Shown here one piece after another: positions 38,785 to 47,270 of a DNA stretch of 64,000 bases. A program made the position numbers and the translations under genes. The number at the start of each line of letters is the position of its first letter. Position 1 is the stretch's first letter. Origin of the DNA: Sideroxydans sp. (GTDB taxonomy: Bacteria > Pseudomonadota > Gammaproteobacteria > Burkholderiales > Gallionellaceae); NCBI GenBank assembly GCA_027310725.1, contig DAIDAG010000027.1, positions 26,057-90,056 on the forward strand. The letters run 5' to 3'. The notes below the pieces were generated by a model, which worked only from the letters and a program-made list of their open reading frames with translations, did no database searches and was not told the DNA's origin.

Positions 38785-39277
38785 AGCTAAGTCCTTTCTC
38801 ATTCAATATATCGACCAATACCTTGGTCGCAGCAGCGATTGCATTCGCCGGACCGGCCTTCTTCTCCGCTTCCAGCATGGCGGCATAAACGGCGGTCGCA
38901 GTCTGCACACCGCTCTGTTTCGGTTTTCGGCGCACGGAAAAATATCCCGTGATGTTTCCTGCAGGATCGAAAGTCGGCGTCACGTTGGTGAAAACCCAAT
39001 AGAAACCGCCGTCCTTGGCCATGTTCTTAACGTAGGCGAAGCACTCTTCGCGGTTCTGTATCTTGTCCCACAGCAGTTTGAATACGGCTCGCGGCATGTC
39101 CGGATGGCGGATGATGTTGTGTTGCGTGCCGAGAAGTTCCGTTTCGCTGTAGCCGGAAAACTCGATGAAGATACGGTTGCAGTATGTGATGATCCCCTTC
39201 GGGTCGGTCATGGAGACGATAAAATCGTCTTCGCGCATGACCCGTTCGACGGAGGTCGGTGTGATATGTCTTTTCAT
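38759..39277 (-). CDS. Aer-like PAS-domain protein
   Basis: A 172-residue soluble PAS protein. [60 protein letters not shown] and the following [17 protein letters not shown] and YFSVRRKP segments closely follow the FAD-binding PAS of the aerotaxis receptor Aer. The last 45 residues are helical ([19 protein letters not shown]). The 3' end overlaps the start of the chemoreceptor gene, so the pair is translated together. It probably reads redox or O2 state and passes it to the receptor. Confidence 0.88.
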   Translation of the reverse strand: MKRHITPTSVERVMREDDFIVSMTDPKGIITYCNRIFIEFSGYSETELLGTQHNIIRHPDMPRAVFKLLWDKIQNREECFAYVKNMAKDGGFYWVFTNVTPTFDPAGNITGYFSVRRKPKQSGVQTATAVYAAMLEAEKKAGPANAIAAATKVLVDILNEKGLSYDELVLAI

Positions 39278-39409
39278 TGCTCCCCCAACTCTGTTATTTT
39301 TCTGTTATTTTTATACGTGCCTGACATTTATTATCGGCACATGTTCAGACTACCTTAGCCTGTATCCCGATTGAAGAGTTTCATTTCGTAATTTGGTCCA
39401 ACAACAAAA

Positions 39410-40099
39410 ATGACGTCAATTCTCCCCGGCATCACCCTGGAAACGGGAACCGATCCTGAACACTGCATCATCTGGCTGCATGGGCTGGGTGCGGATGGCG
39501 AGGATTTCGTCCCCATCGCCGATGAACTGAAGCTTCCGGTCGTGGTGCGATACATCTTCCCGCATGCCCCTATTCGCCCCGTGACTATTAACGGCGGTTA
39601 TGCGATGCGCGCCTGGTACGACATCCTGGTCGGGGCAGCTTCAGCCGAAATATCCGCCAACATCGGCAGACATGAAGACTCCGCCGGAATTCGTGCCTCG
39701 CAGGCTGAAATTGAAAAATTGATCACTCGGGAAAGACAACGCGGCATTGCAGCAGAAAACATCTTTCTAGCGGGCTTCTCACAGGGAGGCGCGGTCGTAC
39801 TGCATACCGGGCTGCGACACAGGGAAAGGCTGGGCGGGATATTGGCGCTTTCCACTTACCTGCCGTTGCCCGAGACACTTCAGTCGGAAGCTGGAGTATC
39901 CGCCAGACATACTCCGATCTTCATGGCGCACGGTCGGGACGATGCGGTGATTCCCCACGGTTTCGGGCGCGCTTCTGCGGATGAACTGCTACGGCAGGGC
40001 TATATGCTTGAGTGGCACAGCTATGACATGCCTCATTCGGTCTGCCCCGAGGAAATACGCGACATAGAACAATGGCTGACGCGAAGATTGTCCGAATGA
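39410..40099 (+). CDS. Carboxylesterase / phospholipase (YpfH-like alpha/beta hydrolase)
   Basis: A 229-residue serine hydrolase. The nucleophile elbow is GFSQGG (Ser 124), the acid is in HGRDDAVIP and the catalytic His in MPHSV. CIIWLHGLGADGEDF forms the oxyanion region. The family cleaves short-chain esters and lysophospholipids; the natural substrate is unknown. It converges with the PilZ-like gene downstream. Confidence 0.9.
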   Translation: MTSILPGITLETGTDPEHCIIWLHGLGADGEDFVPIADELKLPVVVRYIFPHAPIRPVTINGGYAMRAWYDILVGAASAEISANIGRHEDSAGIRASQAEIEKLITRERQRGIAAENIFLAGFSQGGAVVLHTGLRHRERLGGILALSTYLPLPETLQSEAGVSARHTPIFMAHGRDDAVIPHGFGRASADELLRQGYMLEWHSYDMPHSVCPEEIRDIEQWLTRRLSE

Positions 40100-40103
40100 C
40101 GCC

Positions 40104-41633
40104 TTATTCGGTCGTGGTGTCCTGCTCCATGCGGCGGTAGCGTGCGAGGTCGTAATCTTCCCCGGTTTCAACCAGAGACAGGGGCAACAGCAGGTAGCCC
40201 TTGCCGCCAAGTTCCATATTCAGACTGCGATTGGGCGAAAACGTGTCCGGTTTCATCAGCAACCATGCTTCCCCGCTGGTATCGGCCGGTCGGTTCAGGT
40301 ATATCGCAATTTGCGCATCATCATTGAGTGTCTGGACACGGTCGGATAAAGACACCCCTGCGATCTGTGTGCTCAGCACTTCCACGCCGATATGCAGATT
40401 GTTATTCTCGTCGCGACTCAGCCTGCGCACGATGCCTGCGCCCCAGTGCGGAACGTTTTCCGGCTTGCTGCCGATCAGCGAACCGATCTTGATCCCGTCC
40501 ACCCGGGCAATGGGAACCACGCTGCGGAAACCCGTTGCGCTGATATCCTCCACGTCCCAGATATCCCCCGCATCGGAACTGAAGTTCAGGCTCAGATCGG
40601 TCTTTTCCAGCATCTTGAAAAAGCCGTTTGCCACTTTCAGGTTCACGCTGATCTTGCGGCGCGGGTTGCGGCGCGTCGGAGGCGGCTGGGTCAGGTTAGC
40701 GATCAGGCGATGCAATATCTCCTGCACCAGTTCAGCCTCATAGTTCGCCCCGTTGAAATGGACATAGTCCGGCACGATCCCCTTGTCCAGTATCTTGCTC
40801 AGCTCGTTGAACTTTGCCATTGCCTTGCCTGCAACCAGAAAACGCAACGCCGGATGCAATGTGGCATCGGCGGCGATGCGCATGGGCGGTGTGGGCTGCG
40901 AAAGATCGAACAGGAATATGCCATTGGCATTGTATTGGTCATACACCGCCAGGCCGTCATTCGCATAGGCGACCAGACGCTCGGTGATGTGTTCCTGCAA
41001 AGGACTCAATACGCCCGCACTCACGCCGTACCAGGTCAGCAAGGCAGTAAATTCCTGGGTCACGGAAGTATTGCCGGATACCCCGGCATACAAAGGCACG
41101 GTATCGTTCTGGTAGCCGTTCATTTCGGCGTGGCCGTAAAACTCCGACAAGTGTTGCCATAGAACGGATTCAACCAGCGCGTAACGCGCAACAGCCATCT
41201 TCAGGCGACCGGTCAAAGCCGCGATGCCGCGCGCATTCAAAGTGGCCAATTCCGGTTTGATGCCGGAAGCGCCCCGCTCGCCGTTGCGGAAGCGTGTCAG
41301 TACGCCGTGATGAGCCAGCTCACTCTGTGTGTAAAAATTGTTCAGTACCGTCCATAGACGGTTTTCCTGAAATTTCGACAGGGATTGGACGGTGAAATAG
41401 TCGCGCAACAACTTGCGCACAAATTGCTGCGCCGTTTCGTCGAACATGCGCAGCACGGCGTACTCATGGTCCAGACGCAATTCATCGGCCAATTCGACGA
41501 TGGTCTCGATCCATCCCGTCAGTTCCTGCACCGCGTTCAGCGCATCGTTCTTCGGGACGTCCTCAAGCACTTGCAGCGCCGACTTCATATCCGCCAGAGG
41601 ATGATCCGATTTCTTCCCGAAAATACCCAACAT
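40104..41633 (-). CDS. Large protein with a PilZ-like C-terminal region, function unknown
   Basis: A 509-residue protein, soluble and mostly helical in its first 300 residues. No enzyme motif is seen there. At 321-325 it has RRNPR and at 363-368 DISATG, which together fit the RxxxR ... (D/N)xSxxG signature of PilZ c-di-GMP receptors, although the spacing (about 38 residues) is longer than usual. The rest of the C-terminus (VGVEVLSTQIAGVSL-like strands, about 410-440) looks beta-rich. If real, it would be a c-di-GMP effector; this is inference. It is transcribed alone, divergent from aat. Confidence 0.65.
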   Translation of the reverse strand: MLGIFGKKSDHPLADMKSALQVLEDVPKNDALNAVQELTGWIETIVELADELRLDHEYAVLRMFDETAQQFVRKLLRDYFTVQSLSKFQENRLWTVLNNFYTQSELAHHGVLTRFRNGERGASGIKPELATLNARGIAALTGRLKMAVARYALVESVLWQHLSEFYGHAEMNGYQNDTVPLYAGVSGNTSVTQEFTALLTWYGVSAGVLSPLQEHITERLVAYANDGLAVYDQYNANGIFLFDLSQPTPPMRIAADATLHPALRFLVAGKAMAKFNELSKILDKGIVPDYVHFNGANYEAELVQEILHRLIANLTQPPPTRRNPRRKISVNLKVANGFFKMLEKTDLSLNFSSDAGDIWDVEDISATGFRSVVPIARVDGIKIGSLIGSKPENVPHWGAGIVRRLSRDENNNLHIGVEVLSTQIAGVSLSDRVQTLNDDAQIAIYLNRPADTSGEAWLLMKPDTFSPNRSLNMELGGKGYLLLPLSLVETGEDYDLARYRRMEQDTTTE

Positions 41634-41732
41634 CTCGTCTCCCAGCGTCTGCGCACCTTGTATGGGTCATAATATAAGCACAAATCGGTAACCCTGACTA
41701 TAAGCAAAAAGGTCTATAACTTTCATTTCATC

Positions 41733-42428
41733 ATGATTCCCCTACTGGAACATCGCATTTACTTCCCGCCGGTCACTCAAGCGTTGCGTTCCCCCAACGG
41801 TCTGCTCGCGGCAGGCGGCGACCTTTCCGCCACGCGTCTGCTGGAAGCCTATCGTCACGGCATCTTCCCATGGTTCAGCGAAGGCGAACCCATCCTGTGG
41901 TGGAGCCCGGACCCGCGCATGGTGCTGTTCCCCGGAGAATTCAAGTTCTCGCATTCCTTGCGCAAGACCCTGCGCAAGGGCGACCATGAAGTCCGTACCG
42001 ACACCGCCTTCGAGCAGGTCATGCGCGCGTGCGCAGCACCCCGGGCGGGAGCCAACGGCACGTGGATACACGAAGAAATGATCGCTGCCTATTGCGAATT
42101 GCACCGCTTGGGCTATGCCCATTCCATAGAGACATGGATGGGCGGACAGCTCGCAGGCGGACTCTACGGGATCGCGCTGGGCAGGATGTTCTATGGCGAA
42201 TCCATGTTCAGCCGCAGGACGGATGCATCCAAGATCGCCCTCGCCCATCTCGCCGCGCAGCTCAAAAGATGGGATTTCGGCATGATCGACTGCCAGATGA
42301 ACACGCCCCATCTGGCATCGTTGGGCGCCCGCGAGATTCCGCGCAAGGAATTTATCGCTCGCCTGCAGGAATTGATAAACTACGCACCTGTAACCACCTG
42401 GCGTTTTGACGACGACCTATTCACATGA
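41733..42428 (+). CDS. aat: Leucyl/phenylalanyl-tRNA-protein transferase
   Basis: A 231-residue enzyme that adds Leu or Phe to N-terminal Arg or Lys as part of the N-end rule. [40 protein letters not shown] and [26 protein letters not shown] are the family blocks. It overlaps bpt by 4 bases. Confidence 0.96.
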   Translation: MIPLLEHRIYFPPVTQALRSPNGLLAAGGDLSATRLLEAYRHGIFPWFSEGEPILWWSPDPRMVLFPGEFKFSHSLRKTLRKGDHEVRTDTAFEQVMRACAAPRAGANGTWIHEEMIAAYCELHRLGYAHSIETWMGGQLAGGLYGIALGRMFYGESMFSRRTDASKIALAHLAAQLKRWDFGMIDCQMNTPHLASLGAREIPRKEFIARLQELINYAPVTTWRFDDDLFT

Positions 42429-43162
42429 GCCTGCTCAAGGACATTCAGCTTTCCGCATTGCATCTCTATCTGACCGCGCCCTACCCGTGCAGTTATCTGG
42501 AGGGGCTCGAAGCGCGTTCGCAGGTGGCCACCCCCAGCTTCCTCATCACTTCACCGATCTACTCGGAACTGGTGCGCCACGGCTTTCGCCGCAGCGGCAC
42601 CTTCACCTATCGTCCGCGATGCGACACCTGCCATCAATGCGTGCCGGCACGCATAGTCGTCGACGATTTCACGCCGACGCGCTCGCAACGCCGCAGCCGC
42701 AAACATCACAGCGGGCTGAGCGTCACGCTGCATGCCTTGAAGGACAAAGCGGAATATTTCGAGCTGTATCGCCGCTATCAGGAGGCACGCCACCGCGACG
42801 GCGGCATGGACGACGACAGCCCCGAGCAATACCGCAACTTCCTGCTGCAAAGCCATGTCGACACCCTGCTGGTGGAATTTCGCGAAAATGGCGTGTTGCG
42901 CATGGTCAGCGTGGTCGACGTACTGCAGGACGGCTTGTCTGCGGTCTATACCTTCTACGATCCGGATATCCCGCATTCGAGCTTCGGCACATTCAATGTG
43001 CTGTGGCAGATCGAGCTATGCCGTAAATTGCAGCTACCCTACCTCTATCTCGGTTACTGGATAGCGGACAGCCGCAAGATGGCCTACAAGGCCAATTTCC
43101 AGCCGCTGCAGGGTTTGCAGGACGGCGTATGGCAGGGCATTCTGCAAAAAGAACAATCATGA
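42425..43162 (+). CDS. bpt: Aspartate/glutamate leucyltransferase (Bpt / arginyltransferase family)
   Basis: A 245-residue transferase. The N-terminal Cys motif [12 protein letters not shown], followed by [32 protein letters not shown] and [20 protein letters not shown], is that of bacterial ATE1 homologues. These put Leu (Bpt) on N-terminal Asp or Glu. aat and bpt together form a complete bacterial N-end-rule tagging pair. It overlaps the next gene by 4 bases. Confidence 0.94.
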   Translation: MSLLKDIQLSALHLYLTAPYPCSYLEGLEARSQVATPSFLITSPIYSELVRHGFRRSGTFTYRPRCDTCHQCVPARIVVDDFTPTRSQRRSRKHHSGLSVTLHALKDKAEYFELYRRYQEARHRDGGMDDDSPEQYRNFLLQSHVDTLLVEFRENGVLRMVSVVDVLQDGLSAVYTFYDPDIPHSSFGTFNVLWQIELCRKLQLPYLYLGYWIADSRKMAYKANFQPLQGLQDGVWQGILQKEQS

Positions 43163-44040
43163 GAAACCGCGTCACCGCGTTCATCGTTGCGCTATTGCTT
43201 TTGCCTCCCCTGGCAACTTCCCTCTCCGGCCAAGGATGGGATGCACCCGCTCCTGTCGCTGGTGCAGTCTGGTTGCCTGCGCTAGCGGGCATCATGACCA
43301 TCATCGCGTTCGGTTTTCTGCTCGACACGCTCACGTTTCATCGGGGCGGCAACAGTCTGTTGCGTTCGCAACGCGGATATCTGCTCTGGAATGGCGTGGC
43401 GGGGATGGCCATTTGCATTCTGCTCGCCTATCTGAACCTCTTCGCAGGCGCATGGTTCAGCCCGGCCGGTTCGGATACGGCAGCACTGCTGCTCGCCGCG
43501 CTATGCGGAGCGACGCTGCTGCCCGCCGTATTGATCACGCGCCTATGGCTGGCCGGTTTGCCCGGCCTGGTTCGGCTAGGCATGCGCAGACTCGCGCTGC
43601 CCGCGTTACCTGCAGAAGCTGTTTCAATGCTCCTATTGCTCGCAGCGCTGACTGGGCTGACAGCCGGAACGATCTGGGTAGACCATTTGGGCTGGCTGTT
43701 CTGGGCTTCCCCGCTGCTGTTGCTCGTCGCGCTTCAATTGCTGTGGCATGAGAGCACCGTCTTCTCCGGCTTGGCACAAGGCGACTGGAGCCGCGTATTG
43801 CTTGGCGCAGTCTCCGGCATCGCGGTCGGCGGCATTGCACTGGCGGCGTATCGCCTGAGCGGGGGAACGGTCTATCTTGTAGCGCACACCGGGGAACTGA
43901 TCGCCAGCCTCGCACTGTTCGGCTTGCTCTGCCTGCAGGTCAGCGATGTCGTCGCCGAGAACTGGCGCGGCAAGAAACGCACCGACGCTTTCAAGAAAAA
44001 ACCGTTCCCCATCCCCGTCGTCACCAAGAAAGACCAGTAG
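43159..44040 (+). CDS. Multi-pass membrane protein, unknown
   Basis: A 293-residue protein starting at the ATG that overlaps the bpt stop. It has about eight hydrophobic helices, the first possibly a signal anchor ([18 protein letters not shown]), with short loops and a basic C-terminal tail ([14 protein letters not shown]). No family motif was recognised. It is locked between bpt (overlap) and pyrD (no gap), so it is surely expressed with both, but the operon does not reveal its role. Confidence 0.75.
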   Translation: MRNRVTAFIVALLLLPPLATSLSGQGWDAPAPVAGAVWLPALAGIMTIIAFGFLLDTLTFHRGGNSLLRSQRGYLLWNGVAGMAICILLAYLNLFAGAWFSPAGSDTAALLLAALCGATLLPAVLITRLWLAGLPGLVRLGMRRLALPALPAEAVSMLLLLAALTGLTAGTIWVDHLGWLFWASPLLLLVALQLLWHESTVFSGLAQGDWSRVLLGAVSGIAVGGIALAAYRLSGGTVYLVAHTGELIASLALFGLLCLQVSDVVAENWRGKKRTDAFKKKPFPIPVVTKKDQ

Positions 44041-45060
44041 ATGTTCCAATTGCTCCGCCCCGCCCTGTTCGCGCTCGATCCCGAGACAGCCCATCACGCC
44101 ACGCTCGATGCGCTGAGAACGGCACATTGCTTGGGTACCCTGCCATTTGTCGTCAAGCGTCCCGCCGATGATCCGCGCACGGTGATGGGATTGAACTTCC
44201 CGAACCCGATCGGGCTGGCAGCGGGGCTGGACAAGAACGGCGGCTATATCGACCCGCTCGCCGCGCTCGGTTTCGGCTTCATCGAGATCGGCACCGTGAC
44301 GCCGCGCCCGCAACCCGGCAATCCCAAACCGCGTTTGTTCCGGCTGCCGCAGGTACAGGGCATCATCAACCGCATGGGCTTCAACAACGACGGCGTGGAT
44401 GCACTCATCGGGAACGTGAAGCGCGCGAAATTCAAAGGCATCCTCGGCATCAACATCGGCAAGAACGCCGACACGCCGATCGAAAAAGCGGCGGAAGATT
44501 ACCTGATCGGCCTGCGCAAGGTGTACGCGCATGCCAGCTATGTCGCCATCAACATCTCCTCGCCCAACACCAAGAACCTGCGCCAATTGCAGGGTGGCGA
44601 CGAGCTGGACGCACTGCTCGCGCAGCTAAAGGCCGAGCAGGAAAAGCTGGCACAGCAGCATGGCAAATATGTACCGCTGGCCGTGAAGATCGCTCCCGAC
44701 CTGGACAGCGACCAGATCAGGCAGATCGCCGCACTGCTCATCAAGCATCACATCGACGGCGTGATCGCCACCAACACCACCTTGTCGCGCGAAGGCGTGG
44801 AGAACCTGCCGCATGGCAACGAGGCCGGCGGCCTGAGCGGCGCACCGGTACGAGATAAATCCACCGCCGTCATTCGCCAACTTGCTGCCGAACTGCAAGG
44901 CGCGCTGCCCATCATCGGCGTGGGCGGCATACTGAAAGGTTCGGATGCACTGGAAAAGATGCAGGCGGGCGCCGCACTGGTGCAGATGTACAGCGGCATG
45001 ATCTACCGCGGCTGGGAACTGGTGTCAGAATGTGCTGCCGCAGTCAGGCAGAAGAAGTAA
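44041..45060 (+). CDS. pyrD: Dihydroorotate dehydrogenase (quinone), class 2
   Basis: A 339-residue membrane-associated flavoenzyme of pyrimidine synthesis. The N-terminal helical extension ([22 protein letters not shown]) and [60 protein letters not shown] and IIGVGGI mark class 2, which passes electrons to quinone using a catalytic Ser. It starts directly after the stop of the membrane-protein gene. Confidence 0.96.
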   Translation: MFQLLRPALFALDPETAHHATLDALRTAHCLGTLPFVVKRPADDPRTVMGLNFPNPIGLAAGLDKNGGYIDPLAALGFGFIEIGTVTPRPQPGNPKPRLFRLPQVQGIINRMGFNNDGVDALIGNVKRAKFKGILGINIGKNADTPIEKAAEDYLIGLRKVYAHASYVAINISSPNTKNLRQLQGGDELDALLAQLKAEQEKLAQQHGKYVPLAVKIAPDLDSDQIRQIAALLIKHHIDGVIATNTTLSREGVENLPHGNEAGGLSGAPVRDKSTAVIRQLAAELQGALPIIGVGGILKGSDALEKMQAGAALVQMYSGMIYRGWELVSECAAAVRQKK

Positions 45061-45165
45061 CCTCCGCAGTCCACCTGCGCTTTTGCTGTATTGATCAGGA
45101 CAATACACATACATTTATTTGTAGTAGTCCGGACTTTATCTGACAGTTACGGTCCGAAGTTCCGC

Positions 45166-45304
45166 GAGGCTGTGTAAAAACAAAATATCGAAGAATTCTC
45201 AGGGGTGTAAAACCATCGCCGAATACAAATAAATCGATTGCAGATCGTTCTGATGAATCGACTTCTCGGGCACCTTGTTTGATTCAACGTTTTTACACAG
45301 CCTC
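45166..45304. mobile_element. MITE-like element with 16-bp perfect terminal inverted repeats
   Basis: GAGGCTGTGTAAAAAC (45166-45181) and GTTTTTACACAGCCTC (45289-45304) are perfect inverted repeats bounding 139 bases. GGCTGTGTAAAAA-type ends occur on several IS families, so this is probably a non-autonomous derivative. The interior, read on minus, encodes a short stretch with ESNKVPEKSIH that may be a transposase remnant. It lies in a 665-base gap without a recognised gene between pyrD and the orphan gene; the rest of that gap holds AT-rich TTTAATTGA repeats (about 45418-45439) and the tRNA-like segment. Confidence 0.65.
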
Positions 45305-45444
45305 CGGCCATTGCGGACTGTCGCTCCAGACTCCGGTACCTTTGATTTTGTTATTTTCTGCACTAGATCCGGCAATATGCAGCACATTTACATCAGGTGC
45401 AGTATAATTATGCAACTGATTTAATTGATTTAATTGATTGGCGC

Positions 45445-45508
45445 CCCAGTGGTGACTTGGGAATACGACCGTTAATTCGCAGGTCGTAGATTCGAAGCCT
45501 GCTCTGGG
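45445..45508 (+). other. tRNA-like segment, possibly a decayed tRNA
   Basis: CCCAG (45445-45449) can pair with CTGGG (45504-45508) as an acceptor-like stem, and GCAGG (45479-45483) pairs with CCTGC (45498-45502) around a loop containing TTCGAAG. The order GTTAATTCGCAGG ... GATTCGAAGCC resembles the 3' half of a tRNA with a GTT-like anticodon, but the T-loop side has extra bases and the anticodon stem does not pair. It is best read as a degenerate tRNA or tRNA-derived attachment remnant. A terminator follows 20 bases later. Confidence 0.3.
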
Positions 45509-45529
45509 AGTCAGGCATAGCAAGCGATC

Positions 45530-45561
45530 AGGCCATCCTTCGAGGTGGCCTTTTGTTTTTT
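45530..45561 (+). terminator. Rho-independent terminator after the tRNA-like segment
   Basis: An 8-bp stem AGGCCATC / GGTGGCCT (one G-U pair) around a 6-base loop is followed by TTTTGTTTTTT. It suggests the tRNA-like region is or was transcribed on the plus strand. Confidence 0.65.
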
Positions 45562-45725
45562 CGAGCGGATCAGTCCCCGACCGCCGGCGACGATGAGTTC
45601 AAGAACGGCTCGGGCGCAAGACATGGTCGCTTCGAAGCTGTTCAGGCAGTCCAGGAGTCCAGCGAGTGATCCCTTCAGCGAGGGGTGATCCCAGTGGGTT
45701 TCAACTAATATAAGGAGCAATACCA

Positions 45726-46262
45726 GTGACCAACGCACAACGCAAAGCACTCAGCCGCATGGCTGAAATGAATTCATCAAGTAACGACAGCAAGCCTGAA
45801 CCAACGCACAGCAGCGCGTTCTGCCCGCATGAGGCAGGCGCGTATTACCTTGCGATGGTGGGGACTGCCGGCAAGATCATCAAGCTATTCGCCAAGGAAA
45901 TCGAGCGGCCCGTCTACACCTACACCATCACCACCATTCATTTTGAACAGGATCCCGATACCGGCAAATGGATCTGGTTTGATGGTAAGGAAAAGCTATC
46001 CCCACGCAAAAACCAGGATGGTTGGCGTCTTGGCAGCAAAAAGTTATATGACACACGCGAAGGCGCGGAGGCTGAGCTTCAGCGCGTGATGGAAAAAAAC
46101 GGTGACCGGGTGACCAAGGTTCATGACCTGCCAGACGATATGACTAAACTGAAAAAGATCCGTAGTTTCCACCATCCAGACCGCAATAACCCCGATTCCG
46201 ACCATGATCTCTATCAGGCTGTTATCGAGAAGATTGACAGGATGCGTGCGGTGAGTGTGTGA
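45726..46262 (+). CDS. Orphan protein with C-terminal J-domain-like HPD segment
   Basis: A 178-residue protein starting at GTG with an AAGGAG site 8 bases upstream. No named family was recognised. Residues about 35-120 are beta/alpha with several Trp and Lys (YTYTITTIHFEQDPDTGKW, KKLYDTREGAEAELQRV). Residues 139-172 read TKLKKIRSFHHPDRNNP then DLYQAVIEKIDRM; the His-Pro-Asp at 150-152 with flanking helices resembles helix II, the HPD loop and helix III of DnaJ, without helix I. It lies between MITE-like repeats and has its own terminator, so it is likely accessory. Confidence 0.65.
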   Translation: MTNAQRKALSRMAEMNSSSNDSKPEPTHSSAFCPHEAGAYYLAMVGTAGKIIKLFAKEIERPVYTYTITTIHFEQDPDTGKWIWFDGKEKLSPRKNQDGWRLGSKKLYDTREGAEAELQRVMEKNGDRVTKVHDLPDDMTKLKKIRSFHHPDRNNPDSDHDLYQAVIEKIDRMRAVSV

Positions 46263-46287
46263 ACCACACCGTAGCCTGACCGAGTGC

Positions 46288-46313
46288 CCCACCTTTGCCC
46301 GGTGGGTTTTTTT
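46288..46313 (+). terminator. Rho-independent terminator of the orphan gene
   Basis: CCCACC / GGTGGG stem with a 7-base loop followed by seven T, beginning 25 bases after the stop codon. Confidence 0.75.
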
Positions 46314-46407
46314 CATGGCGAAACATCGCACCGCTTCACCTTCTTTGGATTGCTTTTGGTGAAATTCACATTTCCCGATAGTCGTTCGGGACCTAAGGAA
46401 CGAAGTC

Positions 46408-46550
46408 CGTAGGTCGGGTTAGCGGTTTCGTCGCGGAGCGTGTGTTGTCGGGGCTTCAGCCCCATACAACCGCGGCCTACGCCTTGCGCGGTTGTAACCC
46501 GACGTTGTTTTGAATTCATATCGGGTTCCACCGCGCTAACCCGACCTACG
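46408..46550. repeat. MITE-like repeat with 17-bp perfect inverted ends
   Basis: CGTAGGTCGGGTTAGCG (46408-46424) and its exact complement (46534-46550) bound 143 bases with several inner palindromes (GGGGCTTCAGCCCC and ACAACCGCG / CGCGGTTGT). The GTAGGTCGGGTTAG...CTAACCCGACCTAC type is a widespread intergenic repeat of proteobacterial genomes. It fills most of the 315-base gap between the orphan gene and kdpE; no gene is seen there. Confidence 0.7.
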
Positions 46551-46577
46551 AATGCTGTATCGATCGTGTCGGGCGTT

Positions 46578-47270
46578 TCAATCAACCGCCAAACGGTAGC
46601 CTACTCCAACTTCAGTCAACAAGAAGCGCGGTCGCGCCGGGTCTTTCTCCAGTTTGTGGCGCAGAGTACCCATATAGATACGCAGGTAGTGGGCACGCTC
46701 CACGTAGTTCGGCCCCCAGACTTCCTTCAGCAACAACTGGTGCGTCAGCACCTTGCCTGCGTGCTTGACCAGCACGGCCAGCAGGCGGTATTCGATCGGC
46801 GTGAGGTGGACCTCTGCACCGCCGACCGTGACTTTGCGGCGGATCATGTCCACCTTCAGCTCCCCCACCGAGAAGACACCTTCCTGCCCCCCATTCACCG
46901 CAGAAAAATGACGCAATGCCACGCGTATCCTTGCCAGCAACTCGCCGACACCGAAAGGTTTGACCAGGTAGTCATCCGCCCCAGCATCCAGCGCGGAGAT
47001 CTTGTCGCCTTCCTGCGAGCGCGCGGAAAGGATGATGACCGGGATGGAAGACCACCCGCGTATTCCCCTGACGACTTCCACTCCGTCCATGTCGGGCAGA
47101 CCGAGATCGAGGATGATCAGGTCAGGCTTGCGAGTCGCGGCTTCGGCCAATCCCTGCTTGCCGGTTTCCGCCTCGACCACCTGATAGCCTTCAGAAGCCA
47201 GCGTCGTCCGCAGGAAGCGGCGTATCTGCGCTTCATCCTCGACAACGATGATGGTGGCTGCATTGCTCAT
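46578..47270 (-). CDS. kdpE: Response regulator KdpE
   Basis: A 230-residue OmpR-type regulator. The receiver domain has Asp 55 in LDLGLPDMDG and the conserved ILSARSQEGDKISALDAGADDYLVKPF. The DNA-binding domain has VHLTPIEYRLLAVLVKHAGKVLTHQLLLKEVWGPNY. It activates kdpFABC when phosphorylated by KdpD, whose gene overlaps by 4 bases. Confidence 0.95.
   Translation of the reverse strand: MSNAATIIVVEDEAQIRRFLRTTLASEGYQVVEAETGKQGLAEAATRKPDLIILDLGLPDMDGVEVVRGIRGWSSIPVIILSARSQEGDKISALDAGADDYLVKPFGVGELLARIRVALRHFSAVNGGQEGVFSVGELKVDMIRRKVTVGGAEVHLTPIEYRLLAVLVKHAGKVLTHQLLLKEVWGPNYVERAHYLRIYMGTLRHKLEKDPARPRFLLTEVGVGYRLAVD

Noticed and set aside
45199..45387. Minus-strand 62-codon frame over the MITE
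   Set aside because: Most of it is the MITE interior and terminal repeat; no ribosome site. It may be a transposase remnant but not a gene.
45441..45515. Functional tRNA between pyrD and the orphan gene
   Set aside because: The acceptor pairing is only 5 bp, the anticodon stem does not pair and the T-stem has extra bases, so it is listed only as tRNA-like.
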